Origin: Barrientosiimonas humi
GTDB taxonomy: Bacteria > Actinomycetota > Actinomycetes > Actinomycetales > Dermatophilaceae
Direction of reading: 5' to 3'
NCBI RefSeq assembly: GCF_006716095.1
Contig: NZ_VFOK01000001.1
Span: 1,395,375-1,459,374 of the forward strand
DNA length: 64,000 nt
A program made the position numbers and the translations under genes. This document shows, piece by piece, positions 15,382 to 24,149 of this stretch. The notes under the pieces are model-generated. The model worked only from the letters and a program-made list of their open reading frames with translations. It was not told the origin of the DNA and did not search any database. Position 1 is the stretch's first letter. Every line of letters starts with the position of its first letter.

Positions 15382-17379
15382 TCACTCCGGCGAGGTCGTC
15401 ACCTGCTCCTTGCCCTCGACCGCGGCCAGGATCTCCTCGATCGCCTGGTCGACAGGCACCCCGTTGCGCTGCGACCCGTCGCGGTAGCGGAACGACACCG
15501 CACCGGCGTCGCGGTCCTCACCGCCGGCGATGAGGACGTACGGCACCTTCGCCTTGCTCGCGTTGCGGATCTTCTTGGGGAAGCGGTCGTCGCTGTCGTC
15601 GAGCTCGACGCGAATCCCCTTGGCGCGCATGCGATCCAGCACCTCGCTCAGGTACGGGGCGAACTCCTCGGCCACCGGCACCCCGAGCACCTGGACCGGC
15701 GAGAGCCAGACCGGGAACGCTCCGGCGTAGTGCTCGACCAGCACGCCCAGGAAGCGCTCGATCGAGCCGAACTTCGCCGAGTGGATCATCACCGGACGCT
15801 GGCGGCTGCCGTCGGACGCGGTGTAGGTGAGGTCGAACCGCTCGGGCTGGTTGAAGTCGTACTGGATCGTCGACATCTGCCAGGTGCGGCCGATGGCGTC
15901 GCGCGCCTGCACCGAGATCTTCGGGCCGTAGTACGCGGCGCCGCCCGGGTCGGGCACCAGCTCCAGGCCGGAGCGCGTCGCGACGTCCTCGAGAACCCTT
16001 GTGGCTTCTTCCCATTCGGCGTCAGAGCCGATGAACTTGTCCTTCTTGTCGCCCTCGGTCTCGCGGGTCGACAGCTCGAGGTAGAAGTCGTCGAGGCCGA
16101 AGTCGCGCAGCAGCGACAGCACGAAGTCCAGCAGGTGCTGGATCTCCTCGGCCGCCTGCTCGCGCGTGACGTAGGAGTGGCTGTCGTCCTGGGCGAAGCC
16201 GCGCACCCGGGTGAGCCCGTGCACGACGCCGGACTTCTCGGCGCGGTAGACGTGCCCGAACTCGAAGAGCCGCAGGGGCAGCTCGCGGTAGGACCGGCCG
16301 CGCGAGCGGAAGATCAGGTTGTGCATCGGGCAGTTCATCGCCTTGAGCCGGTAGTCGGTCTCGTCGACCTTGAACGGCGCGAACATGCTCTCGGCGTAGT
16401 ACGGCAGGTGGCCGGAGGTGTGGAAGAGCGCTTCCTTGGAGATGTGCGGGGTTCCGACGTACTCGAAGCCCTCGTCGATGTGCCGCTGGCGGACGTAGTC
16501 CTCCATCTGCCGCTTGATGACGCCGCCGCGGGGGTGGAAGACCGGCAGGCCGGAGCCGAGCTCCTCGGGGAAGGAGAACAGGTCCAGCTCCGCGCCGAGC
16601 TTGCGGTGGTCGCGCTTCTCGGCCTCGGCGAGCCGGTCGAGATAGGTCTTCAGCTCCTCCTTGGTCGGCCAGGCGGTGCCGTAGATCCGCTGCAGCTGCG
16701 GGTTCTTCTCCGACCCGCGCCAGTAGGCACCGCCCGAGCGCAGCAGCTTGAACGCGTTGCCGAGCACCTTGGTCGTCGGCACGTGCGGCCCGCGGCACAG
16801 GTCGCCCCACGCGCGCGAGCCGTCGCGCCGCAGGTTGTCGTAGATCGTCAGCTCGCCGGCGCCGACCTCGGCGTCGGCCCCCTCTGCCGCGTCGGCGGCG
16901 CCGCCCTTGAGGCCGATCAGCTCGATCTTGTACGGCTCGCCGGCCAGCTCGGTGCGCGCCTCGTCGTCGCCGACGACGCGCCGGGCGAAGGTCTGCCCCT
17001 CGTTGACGATCTTCTGCATCGCCTTCTCGAGAGCCTTGAGGTCCTCGGGCTGGAAGGGCTCGGCGACGTCGAAGTCGTAGTAGAAGCCGTCCGTGACGGG
17101 CGGGCCGATGCCGAGCTTCGCGTCGGGGTTGACCTGCTGCACGGCCTGGGCGAGCACGTGCGCGGCGGAGTGCCGCATGATCGCAAGACCCGCCTCGGAG
17201 TCGACGGTGATCGGCTCGACCGCCGCGCCGTCGGCCAGCTCGCGGAACAGGTCCTGCTGCTCACCGTCGACGAGCATCGCGACGACCGCGCGGTCGTCGC
17301 CGAACAGGTCGGTGCCCGTCGTGCCCTGCTCGACCGATCGCTCGTCTCCGGAGACGGTCAGGGTGAGCTGCGCGGGCAT
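15382..17379 (-). CDS. thrS: Threonyl-tRNA synthetase
   Basis: A 665-residue class II aminoacyl-tRNA synthetase. It has an N-terminal TGS domain (residues 1-60), an editing-domain HxxxH motif ([13 protein letters not shown]) and a catalytic core with motif 2 ([27 protein letters not shown]). Zinc ligands include the Cys in KAMNCPMHN, and [12 protein letters not shown] opens the anticodon-binding domain. In mycobacteria thrS is directly followed by the HIT gene and pgsA. Here DoxX, GNAT and the HNH gene intervene. No T-box leader is evident upstream. Confidence 0.97.
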   Translation of the reverse strand: MPAQLTLTVSGDERSVEQGTTGTDLFGDDRAVVAMLVDGEQQDLFRELADGAAVEPITVDSEAGLAIMRHSAAHVLAQAVQQVNPDAKLGIGPPVTDGFYYDFDVAEPFQPEDLKALEKAMQKIVNEGQTFARRVVGDDEARTELAGEPYKIELIGLKGGAADAAEGADAEVGAGELTIYDNLRRDGSRAWGDLCRGPHVPTTKVLGNAFKLLRSGGAYWRGSEKNPQLQRIYGTAWPTKEELKTYLDRLAEAEKRDHRKLGAELDLFSFPEELGSGLPVFHPRGGVIKRQMEDYVRQRHIDEGFEYVGTPHISKEALFHTSGHLPYYAESMFAPFKVDETDYRLKAMNCPMHNLIFRSRGRSYRELPLRLFEFGHVYRAEKSGVVHGLTRVRGFAQDDSHSYVTREQAAEEIQHLLDFVLSLLRDFGLDDFYLELSTRETEGDKKDKFIGSDAEWEEATRVLEDVATRSGLELVPDPGGAAYYGPKISVQARDAIGRTWQMSTIQYDFNQPERFDLTYTASDGSRQRPVMIHSAKFGSIERFLGVLVEHYAGAFPVWLSPVQVLGVPVAEEFAPYLSEVLDRMRAKGIRVELDDSDDRFPKKIRNASKAKVPYVLIAGGEDRDAGAVSFRYRDGSQRNGVPVDQAIEEILAAVEGKEQVTTSPE

Positions 17380-17495
17380 GGGTACTCCTGGCTGATCGAG
17401 GTGATCGGTGTGGGGCGTACGGCCGGTCAGGCGGGCGTACGTCGGTCCAGGCTAGCGATCCGCGCCGGCCGGCGGCGCACCGACCGTGGGACCGG

Positions 17496-18782
17496 TCAGG
17501 CCTCCACCTCGAGCTGGTCGGCCATCCGACGCGCCACCCGCTCCCACCGGTCCAGGGCGGGGACGTGCTCGGGAAGGGCTGCCGGGCGCACGGCACGGCA
17601 GATGCTCAGGACCCGACGCGGGATCTGTGGCGACTCCTCGCCGTAGTGCAGCACCTCTTCCAGCGCGAGGTCGACGAGCTCGGCGACCCGCTGCGGCCGG
17701 TGGACCAGGCGGACCGTGCCGTCGCGCTCGACGACGTCGGGCAGGTCGCGGCGGGCGACCAGGGCGCGCAGGATGCGGTGCAGCTCGTCGAGCACCTCGC
17801 TGGCCGTCGTCGGGTCGTTGATCCCGGGGCTGAGGGCCCGCTCGGCGATGTCGACCAGCTTGCGCACGCCGAAGCCGGGGTCCTGGTGCATGACCCGGTC
17901 CTGCTCGACCACCACCGTCCGGCGCAGCTCGTCGGCCTCGTCCTCCGGGGGCGCCGGCCAGATGCGCAGCGCGGGCGAGCCCTCGGTGACGAAGCGGCCG
18001 ACGGGCAGCAGCACCTGCACGACGGCGTCGTGCTCGACGGCCCAGTCGAGCAGCCGGCGCAGCGCGATCTCGGCGATGTAGCCGTGCTCGACCGCGTCGA
18101 TCTGGTGCGGGGCGGACGTCGGCGGCTCCCACTCCGGCTGCTGCGGTGCGCCGCGGTCGCCCGGCGGGAAGTAGCGCCCGATGACGTCCATCGTGTCCTC
18201 GCCCAGGTGCGACACGATCGAGGAGACCTTGATGGCGGTGGTGATGTGGTGGATGAAGGCGAGGAACATCACGACGCTGCCGAGCACGAGCAGGAACGCC
18301 AGGGTGATCGACAGCTGGGGCACGAACGACTCGGTGTCGGACGTCCCCTCGACCGAGCGCAGCACGGTCAGCGCGTAGACGAACGTCGCGGTGAAGACGC
18401 CGAGGGTGGCCTGCGTGACCCGGCTGGAGAGGAAGTCGCCCAGCACGCGCGGACTGAACTGGCTGCTGGCGAGCTGCACCACGACCATCGTGATGGAGAA
18501 GACCAGGCCGGTGACCGAGATCATCGCCCCCGCGATGGTGCCGAGCACGCTGCGCGCCCCGTCGGCCCCGCCCTGGAAGACGAACGGGAGGTCGTCGACG
18601 GCACCGCGCTCCCACTCCGGCAGCAGCACCCCGACGACGAGGGCGACGGCCACGACCGCGAGCGGCAGCGCCCAGAAGGGGCGCCACATCCGCCCCCACG
18701 TCGTGCTGCTGCGCACGGCGGGCAGGCCGCTGTCGCTCTCGCTGCCGGACGGTCGGTGCCGGTCGTCCTGTACGTCGTCCAC
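17496..18782 (-). CDS. DUF2254 family membrane protein
   Basis: A 428-residue protein. Four hydrophobic segments lie in the first ~180 residues (WALPLAVVAVALVVGVLLPEW, ITGLVFSITMVVVQLASSQFSPRVLGDFLSS and others), followed by a soluble C-terminal half (HDAVVQVLLPVGRFVTEGSPALRIWP, then DIAERALSPGINDPTTASEVLDELH). The SSQFSPRVL and ALSPGINDPTTA stretches are diagnostic of DUF2254. Function unknown. It lies about 120 bp upstream of thrS in the same direction. Confidence 0.9.
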   Translation of the reverse strand: MDDVQDDRHRPSGSESDSGLPAVRSSTTWGRMWRPFWALPLAVVAVALVVGVLLPEWERGAVDDLPFVFQGGADGARSVLGTIAGAMISVTGLVFSITMVVVQLASSQFSPRVLGDFLSSRVTQATLGVFTATFVYALTVLRSVEGTSDTESFVPQLSITLAFLLVLGSVVMFLAFIHHITTAIKVSSIVSHLGEDTMDVIGRYFPPGDRGAPQQPEWEPPTSAPHQIDAVEHGYIAEIALRRLLDWAVEHDAVVQVLLPVGRFVTEGSPALRIWPAPPEDEADELRRTVVVEQDRVMHQDPGFGVRKLVDIAERALSPGINDPTTASEVLDELHRILRALVARRDLPDVVERDGTVRLVHRPQRVAELVDLALEEVLHYGEESPQIPRRVLSICRAVRPAALPEHVPALDRWERVARRMADQLEVEA

Positions 18783-18836
18783 GCCTGGTGATGCTAGGGC
18801 GTGGGTTCAGCCGGTCCGGCCGGCGGGCGGCATGAC

Positions 18837-18870
18837 AACGGGCCGCGGAGTCTGCGCTCCGCGGCCCGTT
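18837..18870 (-). terminator. Hairpin terminator downstream of tRNA-Val(CAC)
   Basis: Perfect 14-bp stem (18837-18850 with 18857-18870, AACGGGCCGCGGAG) and 6-base loop, immediately 3' of the tRNA on the minus strand. AA/TT flanks the stem, but there is no long U-run. Confidence 0.8.
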
Positions 18871-18872
18871 CG

Positions 18873-18949
18873 TGGTGGACGTGAAGGGACTCGAACCCCT
18901 GACCTCTCGCGTGTGAAGCGAACGCTCTAACCAACTGAGCTACACGTCC
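18873..18949 (-). tRNA. tRNA-Val(CAC)
   Basis: Reverse complement folds as a 77-nt tRNA: acceptor GGACGTG/CACGTCC, D-arm TAGCTCAGTTGGTTAGAGC, anticodon stem TTCGC/GCGAG around loop TTCACAC (anticodon CAC), T-arm with GGTTCGAGTCC, and encoded CCA at 18873-18875. It is followed by a strong hairpin terminator. Confidence 0.96.
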
Positions 18950-18999
18950 TGGTGCGTCGGGAAGGATAGCCCGTCCCGGCGCCACAACCGAAATCGGGG

Positions 19000-19488
19000 C
19001 TACGCGCCGCCCAGCCCCGGCACCTGGCGCAGCCAGGTCTCCACCGCGTCGGGGAAGAACCCCGGGATCCCGCTGAACCGGAACAGCGCCCAGAAGATCG
19101 CGAGCACCAGGGCGAAGGTCAGCAACCCGAAGATGGCCTGCACCACGATCGACTGCCGCCGCAGCCAGCGCTCCCAGGCGCGCACCTTGCCGCGCACCCA
19201 CTCCAGCACCTTCTGCGCCCACTCGAACTCCGAGGCCCAGATGCCGAGGCCGAGGAAGACGATGAGCCAGCCCGGTCCGGGGAACGGGATCGCCACGAGA
19301 CCGCCGAGGACGACGATCGTGCCGATGACGGCGACCGCGATGCGATAGATCCGGCGCGACCGGGGGTTGGCGCGGATGCGCGCCCGCCAGGCCCAGTCGT
19401 CCTCGTCGGCGTCGAGCGTGCGGTTGCGGTCGACGTACTTCGCGCTGGGGTCGACGGGGCGGGACTCGTCGAACTTCGAGTCGGTCAT
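19000..19488 (-). CDS. TIGR02611 family (PGPGW) transmembrane protein
   Basis: A 162-residue protein whose ATG overlaps the pabC stop (TGATG). Family signature: PRSRRIYRIAVAVIGTIVVLGGLVAIPFPGPGWLIVFLGLGIWASEFEWAQ, with the FPGPGW loop between two helices, and a further hydrophobic pair near AIFGLLTFALVLAIFWALF. Such proteins are actinobacterial inner-membrane proteins of unknown function. The last gene of the pabB-pabC operon. Confidence 0.85.
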   Translation of the reverse strand: MTDSKFDESRPVDPSAKYVDRNRTLDADEDDWAWRARIRANPRSRRIYRIAVAVIGTIVVLGGLVAIPFPGPGWLIVFLGLGIWASEFEWAQKVLEWVRGKVRAWERWLRRQSIVVQAIFGLLTFALVLAIFWALFRFSGIPGFFPDAVETWLRQVPGLGGA

Positions 19489-20333
19489 CAGGCGGGGTCC
19501 TTCTCCTTCGCGGCGGCCGCCGCGAACGCGCGGGCCATGGCCTCGGTGAGAGGACGATCGGCGGGCAGCGAACGTTCCCCGATGGCGCTGACGCCCTGGA
19601 TGTCGCGGGTCGAGGAGGTGATGAACGCCTCGTCGCAGGTGTCGAGCACCGACATGGGCAGCGTGCGCTCGCGCACCGGCAGCCCTGCGTCCTGGCCCCA
19701 CTCGAGGGCGAGCGCGCGGGTGATCCCGGCCAGCGCGCCGGACTCCAGCGGCGGCGTCAGGACCTCGCCGTCGACGACGACGAAGATGTTGGACCCGGTG
19801 CCCTCGCACAGCTCGCCGCGCGTGTTGGGCAGGATCGCCTCGGTGGCGCCGGCCTCGCGGGCGGCTCGCAGCGCGACGACGTTCTCGGCGTACGACGTCG
19901 TCTTCAGCCCCGCGACCGCGCTGCGCTCGTTGCGCGTCCAGTCGACCGGGAGCACGGTCGTGGTCGCCGGAGGTGCGTCGATGGGAGAGGCCATCACGAC
20001 GTACGTCATGGGCTCGCCGATGCGCTCGGAACCGAGCGGGCCCAGGCCGCCGGTGACCGTGTAGCGCAGCCGCACGAGGCCGCTCAGTCCGTCGAGCACG
20101 GCGGCGATGCCCTCGTCGAGGTAACCGCGGTCGGCGGCGGGCAGGCCGAGCCCCGCGAGCGAGCGGTCGAGCCGGTCGTGGTGCCTCGTGCGAGCGAACA
20201 CCTCGCCGTCGACGACCTTGCACGTCTCGAAGACGCCGTCGCCGACCGTGAGCCCGTGATCGGTCGCGACGATCGACGGCTTGTCGTCGACCAGCTCTCC
20301 GTTGACCCACACCGTGATGGTCACGCGTGTCAC
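19488..20333 (-). CDS. pabC: Aminodeoxychorismate lyase (class IV aminotransferase fold)
   Basis: A 281-residue PLP enzyme. The PLP Lys lies in AGLKTTSYAENVVALR near residue 158, the cofactor Glu in CEGTGSNIFVVVDGEVLTPPLESGALAGITRALALE, and the N-terminal DHGLTVGDGVFETCKVV is family-typical. The adjacent pabB (4-bp gap) makes 4-amino-4-deoxychorismate, so release of p-aminobenzoate for folate is the likely role. Branched-chain or D-amino-acid aminotransferase activity is the alternative within the fold. Confidence 0.85.
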   Translation of the reverse strand: MTRVTITVWVNGELVDDKPSIVATDHGLTVGDGVFETCKVVDGEVFARTRHHDRLDRSLAGLGLPAADRGYLDEGIAAVLDGLSGLVRLRYTVTGGLGPLGSERIGEPMTYVVMASPIDAPPATTTVLPVDWTRNERSAVAGLKTTSYAENVVALRAAREAGATEAILPNTRGELCEGTGSNIFVVVDGEVLTPPLESGALAGITRALALEWGQDAGLPVRERTLPMSVLDTCDEAFITSSTRDIQGVSAIGERSLPADRPLTEAMARAFAAAAAKEKDPA

Positions 20334-20337
20334 CCCG

Positions 20338-21405
20338 TTAGTCGTTCTCCGTGACGGTGCGCGCCAGCCCCACGAGGCGACGCGCCTTCAGGGCAGTCTC
20401 CCACCACTCGCCCTCCGGGTCCGAGCCCCACGTGATGCCCGCGCCGGTGCCGAACCGCAGCCACCGCCGTCCCGCCCGGTCGTGCTCGGCCCAGAACGTG
20501 CGGATCCCTACGGCGAGTCGCGCCTCCCCCGCGTCGGCGTCGACCCAGCCGACGGCCCCGCAGTAGGGACCGCGCGGCACCGTCTCGAGGTCCCGGATCG
20601 CTGTGAGCGCAGTCGATTTCGGCGCGCCGGAGACCGAGCCGGGCGGGAAGGTGGCGGCGAGGATATCCGTCCAGGCGACGTCCGGGCGCAGCCTGCTGGT
20701 GACGGTCGAGACGAGGTGCACGAGGCCCGGGTGGTGCTCCAGCGCGCAGAGCCCGTCGACGGCCACCGTGCCCGGCTGCGCGACGTGTGACAGGTCGTTG
20801 CGCACCAGGTCGGTGATCATGACGTTCTCGGTGCGGTCCTTCGGCAGCAGCTCGTCGGCCGTCGGCGCGGTGCCCTTGATCGGCGCCGAGGTGAGCGTGT
20901 CGCCGACGCGCTCCAGGAAGAGCTCCGGCGAGGCGCACACCAGGTCGAGGCCGGCCTCGGGGATGTCGATGCGTGCGGCGTAGGGAGCCGGATTCCCTTG
21001 CCGCACAACCTGATCCAGCAGGTCCAGATCGGTCTCGGGAGCGATCTGCGTCGACAGCACCCGGCAGAGGTTGACCTGATAGACCTCGCCGGTCGAGATC
21101 CGGCGGCGGATCTCCTCCACGCCCGCGCGGTAGTCCGCCTCCGTCAGCGAGGACGTCCACGCCGCGGCCGGGTCGGCACCGTCCGGCCCGGACAGGTGGG
21201 GTTCGGGCAGGTGAGGCCCGGACAGGTGCGGGGCGGGGGTCACCTGCTCCCGACGTACGTCATCCATCCGGACGGCGGTCAGCTCGCCCTCGAAGGTGGC
21301 CACGACGACCCAGAACCCGCCGGCGTCGAGGCGCGCCGGGTCATGGGTGATCTCCGCGACGCCGCGGGCGCTGCGGTCCCCGAAGACCGCCCGCGCCCGA
21401 CTCAT
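20338..21405 (-). CDS. pabB: Aminodeoxychorismate synthase component I-like (chorismate-binding enzyme)
   Basis: A 355-residue chorismate-utilising enzyme, shorter than typical PabB/TrpE (~450) because most of the N-terminal half-domain is missing. Core motifs are intact: SLTEADYRAGVEEIRRRISTGEVYQVNLCR, AASPELFLERVGDTLTSAPIKGTAPT-like region (read here as CASPELFLERV), FPPGSVSGAPKSTALTAIRDLE and YCGAVGWVD. It sits directly upstream of pabC. No glutaminase (pabA) gene is visible nearby. Confidence 0.87.
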   Translation of the reverse strand: MSRARAVFGDRSARGVAEITHDPARLDAGGFWVVVATFEGELTAVRMDDVRREQVTPAPHLSGPHLPEPHLSGPDGADPAAAWTSSLTEADYRAGVEEIRRRISTGEVYQVNLCRVLSTQIAPETDLDLLDQVVRQGNPAPYAARIDIPEAGLDLVCASPELFLERVGDTLTSAPIKGTAPTADELLPKDRTENVMITDLVRNDLSHVAQPGTVAVDGLCALEHHPGLVHLVSTVTSRLRPDVAWTDILAATFPPGSVSGAPKSTALTAIRDLETVPRGPYCGAVGWVDADAGEARLAVGIRTFWAEHDRAGRRWLRFGTGAGITWGSDPEGEWWETALKARRLVGLARTVTEND

Positions 21406-21457
21406 GGCGCACAGGGTGGCACGGCCGGTCGCGGCGCGAGGCGCGGGTCAGCTCGGG

Positions 21458-21565
21458 CCCGGGAGGGGGCCGTCTCAGATCGTGCGAGGACGTACGAAAT
21501 GCAGAAGGGTCTCCGCGGAATCCCGGGAGGGGGCCGTCTCAGATCGTGCGAGAACGTACGAAATG
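21458..21565. repeat. 44-bp direct repeat pair beside the left attachment site
   Basis: Copies at 21458-21501 and 21522-21565 are identical except for one base, starting CCCGGGAGGGGGCCGTCTCA and ending CGTACGAAATG. They lie on the chromosome side, 15 bp outside the left att core. They occupy most of the gap between pabB and the element; no gene is seen here. Confidence 0.85.
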
Positions 21566-21579
21566 TGGCGCCGCTCAAC

Positions 21580-21658
21580 GCAAACGGCCCCTGATCCGCG
21601 TTTCCGCAGGTCAGGGGCCGTTCCGTGCTGGTGGGCGATACTGGGTTTGAACCAGTGA
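21580..21658. other. Left attachment site (attL core), displaced tRNA-Val 3' end
   Basis: Carries the T-arm, acceptor 3' strand, CCA and the 12-bp-stem terminator (21583-21594 with 21611-21622) of tRNA-Val(GAC), identical over 79 bp to 31125-31203. The 5' half of the tRNA is absent, so this is not a tRNA gene. The integrase gene begins 148 bp inside it. Confidence 0.9.
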
Positions 21659-21681
21659 ACACGGCGTGTCGCACCCCGACC

Positions 21682-21712
21682 TCTGACCTGCACCAACAGG
21701 CGTCTGACCTGC
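21682..21712. repeat. TCTGACCTGC direct repeats near attL
   Basis: Two exact copies at 21682-21691 and 21703-21712, 21 bp apart start to start, i.e. two helical turns, between the att core and int. Candidate arm-type binding sites for the integrase or excisionase. Confidence 0.45.
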
Positions 21713-21773
21713 TGATACGTGGCACAGTATCGCGGAACCGTGCGGAACGCAACGGAACGGAATACCATTCAGT

Positions 21774-21792
21774 TCTGGCACGGATCTGGCAC
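21774..21792. promoter_or_regulatory. 19-bp terminal sequence (left copy), candidate integrase arm site
   Basis: TCTGGCACGGATCTGGCAC holds two TCTGGCAC octamers 11 bp apart. The same 19 bases occur at 31105-31123, next to the right att core and nowhere else noticed in the element. The left copy ends 13 bp upstream of the int start codon, so binding there could also repress int. Confidence 0.5.
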
Positions 21793-21805
21793 GGGAAGGG
21801 ACACT

Positions 21806-22963
21806 GTGAAGCACACTGGGGGCGGCAACAGCCGCGGTCGACGAGCGACCTTCGGCAGCGTCCGCAAGCTGCCCTCGGGCCGCTGGCAGGCTCGCTACAC
21901 CGGCCCCGACGGCCGAGAGCACCGCGCGGAGCACACCTTCACCACCAAGACCGACGCGAACGCCTGGCTGGGCACCCGGTACGCCGACATCACTCGCGAT
22001 GACTGGAAGGCCGAACGACCGCGCCGCGAAGGCATCACGTTCGCCGAGTTCGTGAAGCCGTGGGTGGAGAATCGGCGGACCAAGGACGGAGAGCCGCTCA
22101 AGCCTCGCACCCGCGACCACTACAACCGCCTGCTCGAGCGGGTACTGCTTCCGGCGTTCGGCGACCTGCGCGTCACCGACATCACGGTCGAGCACGTCGA
22201 GCAGTGGCGCACCGACATGGGGGTCAAGACGCCCACTCTGCGAGCACACTCCTACAGCCTGCTGCAGACGATCCTGGCCGACGCCGTGCAGGCGCAACAC
22301 CTGAAAGCCAACCCCTGTGTGATCCAAGGAGCAGGCACCTCCCGCCGGCGCAAGAAGATCAAGCCGGCCACGCTCAGCGAGCTGGCAGCGATCGTTGAGC
22401 ACATGCCCGAGCGGCTACGCGCACTGGTCCTGGTCTGCGCCTGGTGCGCCCTTCGCTTCGGCGAGGCGACCGAGCTGCGCCGCGCAGACCTTGACCTCGA
22501 CACCGAGCGCAGACGCGGACTGATCCACGTCGAGCGCGGCGTGACCCGTGTCAGCGGCGAGTTCGTTGTCGGCGACCCGAAGAGTGACGCCGGCAAGCGC
22601 ACCGTGGCGGTGCCCCCACACCTCGTACCGCTGCTGCAGGACCACCTCGACCGACACGTGGGCCGCGGCAAGAACGCACTGCTGTTCCCCGCAGCCGACG
22701 GCAGGACGCACCTGCAGCCGAGCAGCCTCTACCGGTCCTACTACCCCGCCCGAGAGGCTGCCGGTCGGCCAGACCTGCGCTGGCACGACCTGCGGCATAC
22801 CGGGGCGGTCTTCGCAGCACAGACCGGGGCGACTCTGGCCGAGCTGATGGAGCGGCTGGGGCACGCCACCCCAGCGGCGGCGCTGCGCTACCAGCACAGC
22901 GCCGAGGGCCGAGACGCAAAGATTGCGGCCGCACTGTCGAAGATCGCGGAGGGCGAGAAGTGA
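21806..22963 (+). CDS. int: Tyrosine-type site-specific integrase
   Basis: A 385-residue phage integrase from GTG 21806, preceded by GGGAAGGGA at good spacing. It has an N-terminal arm-binding region (FGSVRKLPSGRWQARYTGPDG), a SAM-like core-binding domain (TFAEFVKPWVENRR, to about residue 160) and a catalytic domain with the full set: Arg in CALRFGEATELRR, Lys in GDPKSDAGKR, HxxR in WHDLRHTG, His in MERLGHATPAAALRYQHS, and the Tyr in LRYQHS. It recombines the 79-bp tRNA-Val core. The gene lies beside attL and transcribes into the element. Confidence 0.95.
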   Translation: MKHTGGGNSRGRRATFGSVRKLPSGRWQARYTGPDGREHRAEHTFTTKTDANAWLGTRYADITRDDWKAERPRREGITFAEFVKPWVENRRTKDGEPLKPRTRDHYNRLLERVLLPAFGDLRVTDITVEHVEQWRTDMGVKTPTLRAHSYSLLQTILADAVQAQHLKANPCVIQGAGTSRRRKKIKPATLSELAAIVEHMPERLRALVLVCAWCALRFGEATELRRADLDLDTERRRGLIHVERGVTRVSGEFVVGDPKSDAGKRTVAVPPHLVPLLQDHLDRHVGRGKNALLFPAADGRTHLQPSSLYRSYYPAREAAGRPDLRWHDLRHTGAVFAAQTGATLAELMERLGHATPAAALRYQHSAEGRDAKIAAALSKIAEGEK

Positions 22964-23388
22964 GCGACTACCCAGATCGGTGGCGCGACACCCCGCCACC
23001 GAGCGGCCACTCAACAGCCCGGAACCTGGACGGGTCGCGGCCCAGGATTCGAAACTCCTTCCACGCCAGCAAGTGGTCGCGCAAGACGCGGAGCCTCGAA
23101 CTGCTGTGCCACCGCCCTGGCCACCAGCGACCATCCCTCGTTGCCCTCGTCGTGGCACCCCAGGAACGACCTTCGCGCCGCTGGGTATCCGTGAACTCTG
23201 TCAGCGGCACGGTCTGGGCGTCTGACGACTTCATCGCGAGCTGCCGCTGCGGCTTCGACTATTCGGTCTCTGGGGCGCTCTTGGTGGAGGCACTGCGCAA
23301 TCGGCCGGAGACGGGACGCCAGAGCGGCAAGGTGCCCAGCATGGACATCGCCCGCGTGTCTGTTCCGGAAGCGTCGGCCAAGGGGTAG
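22960..23388 (+). CDS. Hypothetical protein, overlaps int
   Basis: A 142-codon frame whose GTG overlaps the int stop (GTGA). I do not recognise it. The N-terminal half is Arg/Ser/His-rich. The second half has a more protein-like stretch (VSVNSVSGTVWASDDFIASCRCGFDYSVSGALLVEALRNR) with a CxC. Translational coupling supports expression, but GC-rich shadow coding cannot be ruled out. Confidence 0.5.
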   Translation: MSDYPDRWRDTPPPSGHSTARNLDGSRPRIRNSFHASKWSRKTRSLELLCHRPGHQRPSLVALVVAPQERPSRRWVSVNSVSGTVWASDDFIASCRCGFDYSVSGALLVEALRNRPETGRQSGKVPSMDIARVSVPEASAKG

Positions 23389-23505
23389 TACGCTGCGTGC
23401 ACCAAGTTGATAGTCACTTGTCCTGTCGCGTGAGAGCGAGCCCGACGCGGGGTTAAGCGTCAAAGCCTGAGGACTGGCTGAGACCCGAGAAGGGGATCGC
23501 TGGTC

Positions 23506-23823
23506 ATGCCTCAATCGATTTCTCGTCGTTGGCTCACCCAGGCTGAGGCTGCTGAGCAGCTGGGGGTCACCGACCGTACGATCCGCAAGTTCATCGCGAC
23601 CGGTCGACTCACCGGTTACAGGCTCGGCGCGAGAGCGGTTCGCGTCGACGCTGGCGAGCTCGAGACCCTGCTCTCCCCCATTCCCACCGGCGGTTCATCA
23701 CCGCCGCCAGGGCGGTCACCCGCAGCTGGTGGCAAGAGCACCAGCCGGCGCCGACCGAATCGAACCGAGCCGCCCGAGAGGGCACCGCGTAGCGGCGGAG
23801 CTGTCGGCGGTGACGCGGCGTGA
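23506..23823 (+). CDS. Excisionase/MerR-like helix-turn-helix DNA-binding protein
   Basis: A 105-residue protein preceded by AGAAGGGG. Residues ~8-58 (RWLTQAEAAEQLGVTDRTIRKFIATGRLTGYRLGARAVRVDAGELETLL) are a textbook excisionase-family winged HTH, where the second helix TDRTIRKFIATG reads DNA and RLTGYRLG is the wing. A Pro/Ser/Arg-rich tail follows. In integrative elements such proteins direct excision by the integrase and/or repress early genes. It heads a run of five genes whose ends overlap. Confidence 0.85.
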   Translation: MPQSISRRWLTQAEAAEQLGVTDRTIRKFIATGRLTGYRLGARAVRVDAGELETLLSPIPTGGSSPPPGRSPAAGGKSTSRRRPNRTEPPERAPRSGGAVGGDAA

Positions 23824-24149
23824 GGGCAAACGAGCGCCGCCCCGGCGTGGGAACCGAGGCGGCAGAGCACGTTTCAGCAGGCGACTTCAACGGCGCTTCA
23901 ACTATCCCACAGACCACCGACAACAGGGCTGAGCGCCGCGCGGGGCTGATCGAACTCTCTCGACGTCGAGACTTCGCCGTGCGGTGCTGGACCGAGCGCG
24001 CCGACGGTGCGCTGGTCGAGCAACTGTTCGTGAACCTCGACTCTGCCGCCAAGAAGGCGGACCGCGCGCGGGCTCGAGGCCTGGCGGCCCGGCTCGAGCT
24101 GGTGCGCGTCGTACCCGTACAGCCGCTTGACGGCGGTGATCTGCGATGA
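23820..24149 (+). CDS. Hypothetical protein of the element's early block
   Basis: A 109-residue protein from a GTG that overlaps the preceding stop (GTGA), with a stop overlapping the next ATG (ATGA). The N-terminal third is unremarkable. From ~40 on it has DNRAERRAGLIELSRRRDFAVRCWTERADGALVEQLFVNLDSAAKKADRARARGL, with a helix of Lys/Arg/Ala spacing. Unrecognised; the overlaps on both sides argue it is translated. Confidence 0.65.
   Translation: MRANERRPGVGTEAAEHVSAGDFNGASTIPQTTDNRAERRAGLIELSRRRDFAVRCWTERADGALVEQLFVNLDSAAKKADRARARGLAARLELVRVVPVQPLDGGDLR

Noticed and set aside
17380-17495. Possible leader (T-box or attenuator) upstream of thrS.
   Set aside because: No T-box motif or specifier stem could be found by eye in the 116-bp gap.
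21631-21658. tRNA-like sequence at the left end of the element.
   Set aside because: Only the T-arm and acceptor 3' strand are present; it is the displaced half in attL, not a functional tRNA.
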